Assembly (NCBI GenBank): GCA_963743825.1
Contig: CAVURC010000010.1
Location: 309,392 to 373,391, forward strand
Length of the DNA stretch: 64,000 nucleotides
Reading direction: 5' to 3'
Origin: Sva-07 sp963743825
GTDB taxonomy: Bacteria; Actinomycetota; Acidimicrobiia; Acidimicrobiales; Ilumatobacteraceae
Part shown: one piece after another, positions 1 to 8,684 of the stretch
How the letters are laid out: every line of letters begins with the position of its first letter
Numbering within the stretch: position 1 is the first letter of the stretch
Position numbers and translations under genes: made by a program
The notes under the pieces: model-generated
What the model was told of the DNA's origin: nothing
The model's database searches: none
The model's input: only the letters and a program-made list of their open reading frames with translations

Positions 1-620
1 TTGCGCGTGCCGCGAATCGCCAGGTCGGCCGAGTAGAAGTTCGTGTCGACGAACTCGTAGGTGCTGCGCATCAACGGACGAACGCGATCCTCCAGTACCG
101 GGAACAGGTACACCTCGTCGGTGAGGGCGAACGAGGCGTCGATGCCGTCGCAGATCGGGTGCGTCGGATCGACGACCTCGATGGTGTGGGTGACGTCGTG
201 GCGGTACCCGGAATCGGGATAGTCGATGCCGTCGAGGGTCGCCGGCTGATAGTGGAAGCGGCCGCCGACGATGTCGGCGTAGCCCTCCCACGCGGGCCAT
301 CCGGCGATGGCGTGATGGAGAAAGACCATGCCCTTGCCCTCGTCGAGAAGCCGTTGAAACGCCTCGATGTAGCCGGACGGCGGGTCGGGGAACTCGGCCG
401 GCGGATCGCCGCGAGTGAACGTGATGCCCGGCATGTCGTACATGACGAAGACGTCGAACTCGGCCGCCGTGGCGGGTTCGACGAGGCCGAGCGCGTCGGG
501 ATGTTCCACGTGGGTCCACTCGATCCCGTCCATCGAATCGAACACCGCGAAGAACGCCGGCGCGTCGAACGGGTGCCCCTTGGTCACGATGGCGACTCGA
601 CAACTCCCCCCTTCGGTCAC
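1..620 (-). CDS. ThuA-like domain protein (3' end outside window)
   Basis: The minus strand is open from a GTG at 620 to the window edge, so the C-terminus is missing (about 206 residues visible). Read 5' to 3' on the minus strand it begins CRVAIVTKGHPFD and continues with a glutamine-amidotransferase-like fold signature: FDVFVMYDMPG, then GKGMVFLHHAIAGWP, then GGRFHYQ and HPICDGI. These are typical of the ThuA / trehalose-utilisation domain family. The family has a class I glutamine amidotransferase-like fold and is often linked to sugar metabolism, but most members have no proven reaction. The gene is divergent from the gene at 720. Function beyond the domain is not assignable. Confidence 0.72.
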   Translation of the reverse strand, partial: MTEGGSCRVAIVTKGHPFDAPAFFAVFDSMDGIEWTHVEHPDALGLVEPATAAEFDVFVMYDMPGITFTRGDPPAEFPDPPSGYIEAFQRLLDEGKGMVFLHHAIAGWPAWEGYADIVGGRFHYQPATLDGIDYPDSGYRHDVTHTIEVVDPTHPICDGIDASFALTDEVYLFPVLEDRVRPLMRSTYEFVDTNFYSADLAIRGTR

Positions 621-719
621 GACGTCGAGGTTAGTGCCCGCCCCGTGCACGGATCGGACCCGCGCAGTGCGCCCTGACTATGGTTGCCGTGTTCTGGAAC
701 ACCGACGAGGGGGCCTCCG

Positions 720-2492
720 TTGACCACTGCACACACCGCGACACACACCGGCGACGACAACGCATGGATCGGGGACTCGACGCTCGGTGAGCGCTTCCCC
801 GCCTGGACACGAGGCAACGCCGCCGACGTGTTCCCCGAGCCGTTCAGCCCGCTCGGCAAGAGCATGGTGCTGCAGGAGGCACTGTCGCCAGGGCTCCGCG
901 ACGCGTACATCGATCTCGGCGCCCTGAGCTACGACGAGTTCGAGAACCCCGATGCTCCCGACCTGTTCAAGATGTTCGGCGGCTACGTCTACAACCCACT
1001 CACGCTGACTCGCATCCTCGGCGCCCGCATGCCCGGCGCATCACCGGAGATGATCGACAAGGCGTTCTTCGACGAACGTGACGAAGTGCCGCCCTACGAG
1101 GAGCAGCCGTGGCACGTCTCGGAGATCCACGAGGCTCGCCTCGGCGAATCGATGGCGTGGGCGATGTCGACGCAGTCACTCCCCGAGTTGGACGCCGACC
1201 GGGCACTCGCCCGTTCGCTGCGTGAGCACCGCCCCGATCTCGAATCCCTCACCGATTCGGCGCTGCTCGCCCGTGCCCGATCGATGATCCCCTACCTCCA
1301 GCAGACGATGGAGAACGCGATGCGGGTGTCGTCGGTGGGGTCGCTCGGACCCGGTGCGCTCGGCGCGATCTGTGAGGGCCTCGGCGACCCGACCCTGTCG
1401 ATCCGGTTGCTGGCGGGCATCGACGTCGACTCGGCCGCTCCGTCACACGCGATGTGGGAACTCGGTCGAGTGGCCGCGGCGTCCGACGTGATCGCCGCCG
1501 CCTTCGATGCCGGGCCCGACGAGGTCCTCGACCGGCTCCGGGCGTCGGACTCGGCCGAGGCCAAGGACTTCCTCGACCGGTTCGACCAGTTCTTGTTCGA
1601 CCACGGCGCGCGTGGGCAGAACGAGTACGACGTCTACGCCATCTCGTGGGAGGTCAAGCCGCGCATTGCACTGGCGGCGATCGATCTCATGCGCCGGTCC
1701 GACGCCTCGCAGGCACCCACCAACCGCAACACCGCCGCGATCGCCGAGCGGGATCGGGTCGCGGCCGACATCCGCGCGCAGATCGCCGGCGATCCGGAGA
1801 CAGCCGGCTTGTTCGAGGCGGCCATGACCTCGGCACGACTCTTCCTGAGCGGCCGCGAGCGAGCCAAGACCAACGTCGTGACGGTGATCAACGAGATGCG
1901 CGTTGCGTTGCGAGAGTTCGGACGACGGCTCGTCGAGCGCGGCGTGATCGACGAGGTCGCCCAGGTCTTCATGGTGACCGATGCCGAACTCAACCGTCTG
2001 CGTCACGATCCCGACTCCATGGCCGGCGTGATCCGCGATCGCTGGGCTGTCTTCCAGTCACTGTTCGACTTCGAGCCGGTGTTCGTCGTCAACGGTGTGG
2101 TCCCCGCACTCTCCGACATGCGTCGACGGGGCGGCGAGGACGTCGCCGCGGCGGTCGTCGGCACGGTCCTCACGGGCTCAGCCGGCTCCGGCGGCGTCGC
2201 CACCGGACGTGCCCGCGTGATCCTCGATGCTGCCGACCCGCACGGGCTCGAGCCCGGCGACATCCTGGTGGCGCCGCAGACCGATCCGTCGTGGGTGCCG
2301 TTGTTCGTGCCCGCCTCCGCCGTGGTGGTCAACGTCGGCGCAATGGGCAGCCACGCGATGATCGTGTCGCGCGAACTCGGCGTCCCCTGTGTCGCCTCGG
2401 TCGCCGATGCGACGCTCATCATTCCTGACGGTGCGATCATCACCGTCGACGGCAACGCCGGAACGGTCACGATCGACGCACTGCCCGACTGA
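720..2492 (+). CDS. PEP-utiliser (phosphohistidine) domain protein lacking an ATP-grasp domain
   Basis: A protein of about 590 residues. I chose the TTG at 720 because a GAGGGGG ribosome-binding site lies 6 nt upstream; an in-frame ATG at 684 lacks one. The last ~90 residues form a PEP-utiliser mobile (swivelling phosphohistidine) domain: GDILVAPQTDPSWVPLF, then the active-site segment GAMGSHAMIVSRELGVPCV, where the His after GS is the expected phospho-acceptor. The N-terminal ~500 residues resemble the central substrate-binding part of rifampicin-phosphotransferase-like proteins. I see no ATP-grasp domain, so the protein would need a partner kinase or works differently. A double hairpin follows the stop codon. 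Confidence 0.7.
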   Translation: MTTAHTATHTGDDNAWIGDSTLGERFPAWTRGNAADVFPEPFSPLGKSMVLQEALSPGLRDAYIDLGALSYDEFENPDAPDLFKMFGGYVYNPLTLTRILGARMPGASPEMIDKAFFDERDEVPPYEEQPWHVSEIHEARLGESMAWAMSTQSLPELDADRALARSLREHRPDLESLTDSALLARARSMIPYLQQTMENAMRVSSVGSLGPGALGAICEGLGDPTLSIRLLAGIDVDSAAPSHAMWELGRVAAASDVIAAAFDAGPDEVLDRLRASDSAEAKDFLDRFDQFLFDHGARGQNEYDVYAISWEVKPRIALAAIDLMRRSDASQAPTNRNTAAIAERDRVAADIRAQIAGDPETAGLFEAAMTSARLFLSGRERAKTNVVTVINEMRVALREFGRRLVERGVIDEVAQVFMVTDAELNRLRHDPDSMAGVIRDRWAVFQSLFDFEPVFVVNGVVPALSDMRRRGGEDVAAAVVGTVLTGSAGSGGVATGRARVILDAADPHGLEPGDILVAPQTDPSWVPLFVPASAVVVNVGAMGSHAMIVSRELGVPCVASVADATLIIPDGAIITVDGNAGTVTIDALPD

Positions 2493-2515
2493 GCCCCACC
2501 CCGCTCGATCTTCGT

Positions 2516-2568
2516 CGTTTGCGGTGAGGTTCTCGTTGGCCCGCCCCAACGGAAACCTCCCGCAAACG
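2516..2568. terminator. imperfect hairpin, probable terminator
   Basis: The arm beginning CGTTTGCGG at 2516 and ending GTTGG at 2539 is the near-perfect reverse complement of 2546-2568, which ends CCGCAAACG, with a 6-nt loop. It lies 24 nt after the stop of the plus-strand gene and between convergent genes. There is no T-tract. Confidence 0.45.
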
Positions 2569-2593
2569 GGAGTTCCGGCTGGTGCTCGGGTGG

Positions 2594-2636
2594 CCGTCGA
2601 CCGCCTGACGGGCGTCACCCGTCAGGCGGTCGACGG
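2594..2636. terminator. perfect 19-bp inverted repeat, probable bidirectional terminator
   Basis: Positions 2594-2612 (CCGTCGACCGCCTGACGGG) and 2618-2636 are perfect reverse complements around the 5-nt loop CGTCA. It sits in the gap between convergent genes (stops at 2492 and 2720), suiting a factor-assisted bidirectional terminator. There is no U-tract. Confidence 0.5.
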
Positions 2637-2719
2637 TCAGGTCCAGGTAACTGATTGCATGCTCAGTGATTCGGCTATCTCGCAAGTCGGCTTGACTCAA
2701 GACTCCGTCAGGCCCACCA

Positions 2720-3193
2720 TCACCCCTCCAGCGATGCCTTGATGCGAGCCAGGGTCTTCTCCATCCCCTTCACCATGGCACGGTCGCGACGCATGAGGGT
2801 GGAGTAGACGAAACGTTGCCATCCCTCGTACGGCGGGAAACTGAACGACTCGCTGACCGTGGTCGTGCCATCGTTCTCGCTCATTTCGTAGCGCCAGGTC
2901 GTGTATCCCTCGGCCACGAACTCGAACACCGCGCCGGGCTCACATGCCGTCACCGTCGATGACGTCGTCCACTTCTTCAGCGTCACCGGCCCCACCGCAG
3001 CCACATTGTCACCCTCGAAGACTGCACCGACAGCGGGTCCGGTTGCAGGCGCAACCCACCGCCCCGCCACACATTCCGGGCTCCATTCGCCCATTCGGGT
3101 GATGTCGGAGATCGCCGCGAACACGTCGGCGGCGCTCGACCGGATCACCGTGCTCGCGGTCCCTTGCACTGCAGTGTCTTGGCTCATCACCAA
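2720..3193 (-). CDS. SRPBCC family protein (polyketide cyclase / START-like)
   Basis: 157 residues. The N-terminal part (TVIRSSAADVFAAISDI, then GEWSPEC) is the opening strand and helix of the SRPBCC hydrophobic-pocket fold. The middle has the usual VGAVFEGDN and FEFVAEGYTTWRY strands, and the C-terminus is a long helix (MVKGMEKTLARIKASLEG). Members bind or transfer small hydrophobic ligands; no substrate can be inferred. The start is either the ATG at 3193 or the one at 3187, six bases apart. Convergent with the gene ending at 2492; divergent from the oxidoreductase at 3335. Confidence 0.75.
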   Translation of the reverse strand: MVMSQDTAVQGTASTVIRSSAADVFAAISDITRMGEWSPECVAGRWVAPATGPAVGAVFEGDNVAAVGPVTLKKWTTSSTVTACEPGAVFEFVAEGYTTWRYEMSENDGTTTVSESFSFPPYEGWQRFVYSTLMRRDRAMVKGMEKTLARIKASLEG

Positions 3194-3334
3194 GGTCTAG
3201 CGCATGCGAGCCGGTCGGTCCGCATCGACGAGTACTGGCCGATGCTGTAGCGGTCGACCGTGATGAGTTCGTGGTCGACGTCGGCCGCACGCTGCAATGA
3301 CGTGCCGTGCGACGTGCGGTGCGATCATCGGCGG

Positions 3335-4339
3335 ATGACACTCACCAACACCCGCGTGACGCTCACCCGCCGGCCGGTCGGCGAGGCGACGCCCGACTGC
3401 TTCGGGCTCGAGGTCGAACAACTCGGCGAGCTCGACGACGGACAGGTGCGCGTGGCGGTCGAGTACATCTCCGTCGACGCCGGCACCCGGACCATGCTGC
3501 GTGGGGAAGGCTTTCACCGCCAGGTCGGGCTCGGCCAGACGATTCTGGCGGGCGCCGTCGGTCGTATCGTCGAATCGAGGGCCGACGGATGGGAGGTCGG
3601 CCAGGCAGTCCGAGGTGGCCTCGGTGCCCAGACCATCGCAACGCTCCGACCCGACCATCTGGAGAAGATCGACGATTCACTCGGCCCGCTCAGCGCCCAC
3701 CTCGGTGCGCTCGGCGCATCGACCGGAGTGACGGCGTGGATCGGGATCCGATGCGTCGCGAAACCCAAGCCGGGCGACACCTTCGTCGTGTCCGCTGCCG
3801 CTGGTGCGGTCGGGTCGATCGCGGGACAGATCGCCAAGCGGGACGGCGCCCGGGTGATCGGCATCGCCGGCGGACCCACCAAGGTGCAGTACCTCACCGA
3901 TGTGCTGGGGTTCGACGCAGCGATCGACTACAAGAACACCGACGTGAATGCCCGACTCCGCGAGCTCGCACCCGACGGTGTGAACGTGTTCTTCGACAAC
4001 GTCGGCGGCCCGATCCTCGATGCCGTGCTCGACAATCTCGCGATGCGGGCAAAGGTGGTCATCTGCGGAGCAATCTCCCAGTACGACGACATGGACAACG
4101 TGACAGGCCCGTCGATGTATCTGCGCCTGGCGGAACGACAGTCGTCGATGGAGGGCTTCGCCTATTTCCACTTCCCGGAGAGCATCGCGCCGGCCACTGC
4201 CGAGCTGGCCGAATGGCTCGCCGACGGTTCACTTCAGTGCGCCGAGGAGATCCTCGACGGCATCGAGCGCTACCCAGAGGCATTGCAGTTCATGTTCAGT
4301 GGCGGCAACACCGGCAAGCTCCTCGTCAAGGCCAACTGA
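3335..4339 (+). CDS. NADP-dependent MDR-family oxidoreductase
   Basis: 334 residues, the usual length for the zinc-free quinone-reductase / 2-alkenal-reductase branch of the medium-chain dehydrogenase superfamily. The N-terminal GroES-like part carries VAVEYISVDAGTRTMLRG. The nucleotide-binding domain has the AAAGAVGSIAGQIAK glycine-rich loop and GARVIGIAGG. VNVFFDNVGGPILDAVL is the family signature that closes the NADP pocket, followed by ICGAISQYDD. No catalytic zinc ligands are seen. The start ATG at 3335 gives the canonical MTLTNTRVTLTRRP beginning. First of three consecutive plus-strand oxidoreductase genes. Confidence 0.82.
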   Translation: MTLTNTRVTLTRRPVGEATPDCFGLEVEQLGELDDGQVRVAVEYISVDAGTRTMLRGEGFHRQVGLGQTILAGAVGRIVESRADGWEVGQAVRGGLGAQTIATLRPDHLEKIDDSLGPLSAHLGALGASTGVTAWIGIRCVAKPKPGDTFVVSAAAGAVGSIAGQIAKRDGARVIGIAGGPTKVQYLTDVLGFDAAIDYKNTDVNARLRELAPDGVNVFFDNVGGPILDAVLDNLAMRAKVVICGAISQYDDMDNVTGPSMYLRLAERQSSMEGFAYFHFPESIAPATAELAEWLADGSLQCAEEILDGIERYPEALQFMFSGGNTGKLLVKAN

Positions 4340-4374
4340 CGATCGCCGCATCGCGAACTCGTAGAGTCGCCGAC

Positions 4375-5484
4375 ATGAGCAACAGCCCTCGCACCGTCAC
4401 CGCAGCGGTGCTGCGGACCGGCAACGGCCCCTTCACGATCGAGCAACTCGCCCTCGATGAACCGCGACCCGATGAAGTCGTGGTGCGCATGGTCGCCGCC
4501 GGCATGTGCCACACCGATCTGCTCTCGCGGGAGCTTCCGCCGGACTTCTTCGCCGGACCGACCGTCTATGGCCACGAAGGCGCAGGCGTCGTCGAGGCCA
4601 TCGGCGACGCGGTCACGGCCGTCGCCGTCGGCGATCACGTCGTGCTCAGTTTCAACTCCTGCGGTGACTGCCCGGCATGCAATCAGGGCCGACTCCCCTA
4701 CTGCTTCAACTTGAACCAGTACAACATGTCGGGTGGGCGTCCCGATGGCACGGCATCGTTCGTCGACGCCGACGGGGTCAGGGTCAACTCGCACTTCTTC
4801 GGGCAGTCGTCGTTCGCCTCGCACTCCGTCGTCGCCGAGACCTCGTGCGTCAAGATCGATCCGTCGTACGACCTGCGCAAGCTCGGGCCGTTGGGCTGCG
4901 GGATCCAGACCGGCGCCGGTGCGATCCTCAACACCCTGCAGGTCGAGCCGGGCTCCAGTGTCGTCATCGCCGGAGCCGGCGCCCTCGGTCTGAGTGCGGT
5001 GATGGCCGCCAAGGTCGCCGGAGCCGGCACGATCGTGGCCATCGATCGTCACGCGAACCGGCTCGAGCTCGCGGAACGGTACGGGGCGACGGCGACGCTC
5101 TCCCCATCACCGGATCAACTCGCCGCGGCGATCCACGCGGCCACCGGCGGCGGCGCGGACTACGCGTTCGACACCACCGGCAACGCCAGTGTGGTGCGCG
5201 GTCTCTACGAAGGACTCAACAACATCGGCACCTTGGGAATGGCCGGCGTGGGATTCGGCGAGGTCACCCTCGACTTCCTGTCGATGATCGGCGGCCGCAC
5301 GATCACCGGGGTGATGGAGGGCGATTCGACCCCTCGCGAGTTCATTCCCCGGCTTGCGCAGCTCAACGCCGATGGGAAGTTCCCCTACGACGAACTCATC
5401 GTCGAGTTCCCACTCGCCGACATCAACGCCGCCGAAGCCGCCAGCGCGAGCGGCTCGGTCATCAAGCCCGTCCTGATCTTCTAG
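4375..5484 (+). CDS. zinc-dependent alcohol dehydrogenase, aryl-alcohol type
   Basis: 369 residues. The catalytic zinc site is visible (GMCHTDLLSR with Cys and the His-Glu pair in YGHEGAGVVEAIG), as is the structural-zinc lobe with four Cys (NSCGDCPACNQGRLPYC). The NAD-binding loop is VVIAGAGALGLSAVMAAK, followed by AIDRHANRLELAERYGA, where the Asp after Ile suggests NAD(H). The GGGADYAFDTTGN segment is typical of aryl-alcohol and S-(hydroxymethyl)-type dehydrogenases. Probably oxidises a primary or aromatic alcohol in the cytoplasm. It starts 35 nt after the preceding MDR gene and is followed 38 nt later by an SDR gene, suggesting one transcription unit. Confidence 0.85.
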   Translation: MSNSPRTVTAAVLRTGNGPFTIEQLALDEPRPDEVVVRMVAAGMCHTDLLSRELPPDFFAGPTVYGHEGAGVVEAIGDAVTAVAVGDHVVLSFNSCGDCPACNQGRLPYCFNLNQYNMSGGRPDGTASFVDADGVRVNSHFFGQSSFASHSVVAETSCVKIDPSYDLRKLGPLGCGIQTGAGAILNTLQVEPGSSVVIAGAGALGLSAVMAAKVAGAGTIVAIDRHANRLELAERYGATATLSPSPDQLAAAIHAATGGGADYAFDTTGNASVVRGLYEGLNNIGTLGMAGVGFGEVTLDFLSMIGGRTITGVMEGDSTPREFIPRLAQLNADGKFPYDELIVEFPLADINAAEAASASGSVIKPVLIF

Positions 5485-5522
5485 CGCGGATCACGTCACT
5501 CCCGAGAGGAGATCTGGAACCG

Positions 5523-6441
5523 ATGGGCAGTCCGAACTGGACCACTGACGACATCGCCGACCTGACGGGACGCAGCGCCGTCGTCACCGGGGCGAACACC
5601 GGTCTCGGCCTCGAAACCGCCCGTGCGCTCGCGGCGAAGGGAGCGACGGTCGTGTTGGCCGTGCGGAACCTCGAAAAGGGCGAGGCCGCCATGGCCGACA
5701 TCACTGCGGGCCTCCCCGACGCCGACGTCAGCATCCAGGCACTCGACCTTGCGTCACTCGATTCGGTCCGAGCGGCGTCGGTCGACCTCCACGAACGGTT
5801 CGAGACGATCGATCTACTGATCAACAACGCCGGGGTGATGTTCACGCCGAAGTCGACCACTCAGGACGGATTCGAACTCCAGATGGGAGTCAATCATCTC
5901 GGACACTTCGCGTTCACCGGTCTCCTGGCCGACCTGATGCTGTCCGTCGACGGGTCGCGTATCGTCACGGTGAGCAGTGGGGCGCACAAGATCAGATCCA
6001 CCATCGACCTCGGGGAACTCGCGGGCACGGACGAGTACAACCGCACCGCGGCGTACGGACGATCCAAGCTTGCCAACCTGGCGTTCACCTACGAGCTGCA
6101 GCGACGCCTGGTTGCCGCCGACGCCCCCACGATCGCCCTCGCCGCCCACCCGGGCGGATCGAACACGGAACTGGCTCGGAACGCTCCCACCATCATGCGC
6201 GCCGCCGGAATCCTGTTCCGGCCGTTCATGCAGAGCGCGGCGATGGGCGCACTCCCGACCCTGCGGGCGGCGACCGACCCGACGGCGACCGGCGGCCAGT
6301 ACTACGGGCCGGACGGAATCGCCGAACTCCGGGGGCATCCGGTCCTGGTCGAGTCGAGTGACCGCTCACATGATCCGGCAACTCCAACGCGGGCTGTGGG
6401 ACGCGTCGGAGACCCTCACGGGCGTGACGTTCCCGATCTGA
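5523..6441 (+). pseudogene. SDR family oxidoreductase, frameshifted at the C-terminus
   Basis: A short-chain dehydrogenase of about 305 residues. The cofactor loop is VVTGANTGLGLETARAL, followed by LLINNAGVMFTP, the catalytic Ser in VTVSSGAH and the Tyr-x3-Lys in AAYGRSKLANLAF. In the starting frame the last 20 or so residues are nonsense (stop at 6452). One base removed at about 6384 (ACTCCAACG) restores the normal family ending QRGLWDASETLTGVTFPI with a stop at 6441. This looks like a one-base insertion. A ribosome-binding site (GAGAGGAG) precedes the ATG. Third gene of the oxidoreductase run; substrate unknown. Confidence 0.8.
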
Positions 6442-6500
6442 TCGGCCGCTGATCGCTCCGAGAACTGCCGCCTTGTCGCAACTCACCGCGCGGTACGGAG

Positions 6501-7841
6501 TCAGCCGATCGTGATCGATCGCCAGTTCTGATACGTATGCCCGCCATTCCAGACGTTGTTGACGATCGCCCGGTCGTAGAGCCGCACGAACACGACGTAG
6601 CAACACGGCTCGACTCCATCGGCCCAGGGATCCCAGCTGACCGTGATCCCCGGCGCCGGGGCTCCGTGGTCGTTTCGATCGCCGTTGTAGGTCTTGGAGA
6701 AGATCGCCACCGAACCGCTGCACCCGCCGTACGCGATCACGTCGAGACTGCTGAAGTTGTCGTCGGTGCCCTCGACGTGGATCTCGACCGGACCTTTGTC
6801 CTTGGTCACCTCGGCGCAACAACCGAGCGGGTCGCCGCCCTGCGAGAACTCGATCAACGGTCGGTGGTCGGGCAGCACCGGGCCCTGGGGGCCCTCGTTG
6901 TCTACTCGCACGGGAACCGGCCCGCTCGGGAACTCCGTGAGCGCAGCGTTGCGGACCACCATGCGGACGTAGTGGCGGTCGTCGTCGTCGAGCGGCGGCG
7001 AATCCCAATCGGTGAGGTAGGTCCTGCCTTCCGACAGCAGATCCATGTCGGCAATCGAGTACCACTCTGCCGTCGCCACGCGGGTGTACTCGGTCCACAC
7101 GAAACCGATCACGTGAGCATCGGTGAGCGGGGTGGTGATCGCCGTCCACGGGCCGGCTGCTGACGGGCCGACCTCGACCTTGTACTCGGTAGCGCCCGCA
7201 ACGTTGAACAGCCCGTTGATGTGGACGCTACCTCCGAAAGGGTGGTCGCCGATGCCCGCGGCGACGTTGTCCGGAGGTGTGAACACGCTCGGACTGCTCG
7301 GTCCCCGAGCGAAACCGTCGGCATCGAAGTGGCCAACCGGGATGTAGCCGACCTTGATCAGCTCGGGCATCGGCGGACACATCTGCTTGCAGGCAACGTG
7401 GCAACGCACGCCACACAACCAGTGACACAGCTGGTGTGCGAACCGTTGGATCTTGCTCCTGCTGATGAACTGTTGGAAGGCTTTGGCATCTTCGGCCTCG
7501 ACGATGTCGAGCAGCTTGAGGAGTGTGTCGGGATCCTTCGAGAGGCGGCCGGTGAACTCCGCGAACTCGCGCCATTCATCGACGTCGAAGACCAGCTCGC
7601 TCTCGATCGGTCCGGCGAGCTTTCGACAGACGAACACACAGTGCTTGCTGCAGAACCACCGGCAGATCCAATGGCAACGGTCGAGCAGGCCAGCTCGTCC
7701 GAGGGCGTCCTGGAATCGCTCCGCATCGTTGGCCCGGAAGGCCTCGGCGGCGGCGGCGAACAGTTCCGGTTTGTCCGCGAGTTCGGCGATCGTGCGTCCC
7801 GAGGCGCGGAGCTCTTCGAGGCGTTCATCGTGGGTGGTCAT
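6501..7841 (-). CDS. hypothetical protein with a duplicated Cys-rich helical module
   Basis: 446 residues, family not recognised. The ATG at 7841 is preceded by AGGAGGT six bases upstream. The N-terminal ~180 residues contain the same module twice: a helix with DPDTLLKLL or KPELFAAAA, then KAFQQFISRSK or ERFQDALGRAG, followed by a Cys cluster. The first cluster is CHWICRWFCSKHCVFVC and the second is CHWLCGVRCHVACKQMC, so His-Trp and five regularly spaced Cys recur. The remaining ~270 residues look like beta-rich modules of an exported or surface protein (HINGLFNVAGATEYKVEVG, AIVNNVWNGGHTYQNW), with a CC pair twice. I see no signal peptide. The Cys clusters could bind metal or form disulfides; no function is assigned. 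Confidence 0.7.
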   Translation of the reverse strand: MTTHDERLEELRASGRTIAELADKPELFAAAAEAFRANDAERFQDALGRAGLLDRCHWICRWFCSKHCVFVCRKLAGPIESELVFDVDEWREFAEFTGRLSKDPDTLLKLLDIVEAEDAKAFQQFISRSKIQRFAHQLCHWLCGVRCHVACKQMCPPMPELIKVGYIPVGHFDADGFARGPSSPSVFTPPDNVAAGIGDHPFGGSVHINGLFNVAGATEYKVEVGPSAAGPWTAITTPLTDAHVIGFVWTEYTRVATAEWYSIADMDLLSEGRTYLTDWDSPPLDDDDRHYVRMVVRNAALTEFPSGPVPVRVDNEGPQGPVLPDHRPLIEFSQGGDPLGCCAEVTKDKGPVEIHVEGTDDNFSSLDVIAYGGCSGSVAIFSKTYNGDRNDHGAPAPGITVSWDPWADGVEPCCYVVFVRLYDRAIVNNVWNGGHTYQNWRSITIG

Positions 7842-7870
7842 CGTGGTACCTCCTGCACTGCCCGCACCTC

Positions 7871-7911
7871 GAAAGTAACACTCTGAGCGCATATGTCAAT
7901 ACGGAGAGTGT
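7871..7911 (-). promoter_or_regulatory. sigma70-like promoter with overlapping inverted repeat
   Basis: On the minus strand TTGACA (7899-7894) and TACTTT (7877-7872) are separated by 16 nt, a good -35/-10 pair about 30 nt upstream of the Cys-rich gene. The 7-bp repeat ACACTCT (7878-7884) / AGAGTGT (7905-7911) brackets the -35 box and could be an operator. Seen by eye only. Confidence 0.4.
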
Positions 7912-7968
7912 CGACAGATCGGGAAGCCCACGGTTCTGGGCTCGCAGGTCACTCTCGGCGAGTTCACG

Positions 7969-7999
7969 GCGAACTCACAGGTTGGCATGGCAACCTGTG
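7969..7999 (+). promoter_or_regulatory. candidate response-regulator box plus hairpin upstream of the two-component operon
   Basis: GCGAACTCACAGGTTGG starts at 7969 and resembles the boxes at 10129 and 12663 (GAACTCcCrG followed by sTGG). It overlaps a perfect 9-bp inverted repeat, CACAGGTTG (7976-7984) / CAACCTGTG (7991-7999), which ends 4 nt before the GTG start of the regulator. No Shine-Dalgarno sequence is visible, so the message may be leaderless or the hairpin may affect initiation. Autoregulation is inferred. Confidence 0.35.
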
Positions 8000-8003
8000 A
8001 ACC

Positions 8004-8684
8004 GTGACTGCGCGACACCTCCTGATCGTTGACGACGAGGAGAACCTCCGCTCCATGCTCACCGCGGCGCTGCGGCATCACGGTTTCACGATCACGGCGG
8101 CCGGCAACGGCCGAGAAGCGCTGCGGATGATCGCCGAGGAACGACCGGATCTGGTGGTACTCGACGTGATGATGCCCGAGCTCGACGGCTTCGAGGTGTG
8201 CCGTCGACTGCGTGCCGACGGTGACCGCACACCGGTGGTGTTCCTGACGGCCCGTGACGACACCGACGACAAGGTCAGAGGCTTGACGCTCGGCGGCGAC
8301 GACTACCTCCAGAAGCCGTTCAGTCTCGACGAGCTGGTGGCGCGGGTCGAAGCGGTGCTTCGCCGTACGTCGGATGGATCCGCTGCGGTCCGCTTCGAGG
8401 TGGCGGATCTGTCGATGGATGACGACGCCCACCGCGTGATCCGAGGCGGTGAGGAAGTCTCGCTGTCGCCGACCGAGTACAACCTGCTGCGGTACCTGCT
8501 CGTGAACAACGGCCGAGTGCTGTCCAAGGCGCAGATTCTCGACCACGTGTGGAAGTACGACTTCGGTGGTGACGCCGGAGTGGTCGAGACCTACATCGGC
8601 TACCTGCGGCGCAAGATCGACGTGTCGGAGCCGAAGCTGCTGCACACCATTCGCGGTGTCGGCTACACGCTGCGGGTGCAGTGA
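8004..8684 (+). CDS. OmpR/PhoB-family response regulator
   Basis: 226 residues. The receiver domain (about 1-120) has the acidic pair at D10-D11, the phospho-acceptor D54 in LVVLDVMMPELDG, the conserved Thr in VFLTARDD and the Lys in YLQKPFSLDEL. The C-terminal winged helix (about 130-226) is of the Trans_Reg_C type, with SLSPTEYNLLRYLL and the wing VETYIGYLRRKID followed by TIRGVGYTLR. The start is GTG at 8004. Its stop codon overlaps the start of the histidine kinase (TGATG), so the two are translationally coupled. Likely targets are its own operon and the genes at 10231 and 12719, which share an upstream motif. Confidence 0.92.
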   Translation: MTARHLLIVDDEENLRSMLTAALRHHGFTITAAGNGREALRMIAEERPDLVVLDVMMPELDGFEVCRRLRADGDRTPVVFLTARDDTDDKVRGLTLGGDDYLQKPFSLDELVARVEAVLRRTSDGSAAVRFEVADLSMDDDAHRVIRGGEEVSLSPTEYNLLRYLLVNNGRVLSKAQILDHVWKYDFGGDAGVVETYIGYLRRKIDVSEPKLLHTIRGVGYTLRVQ

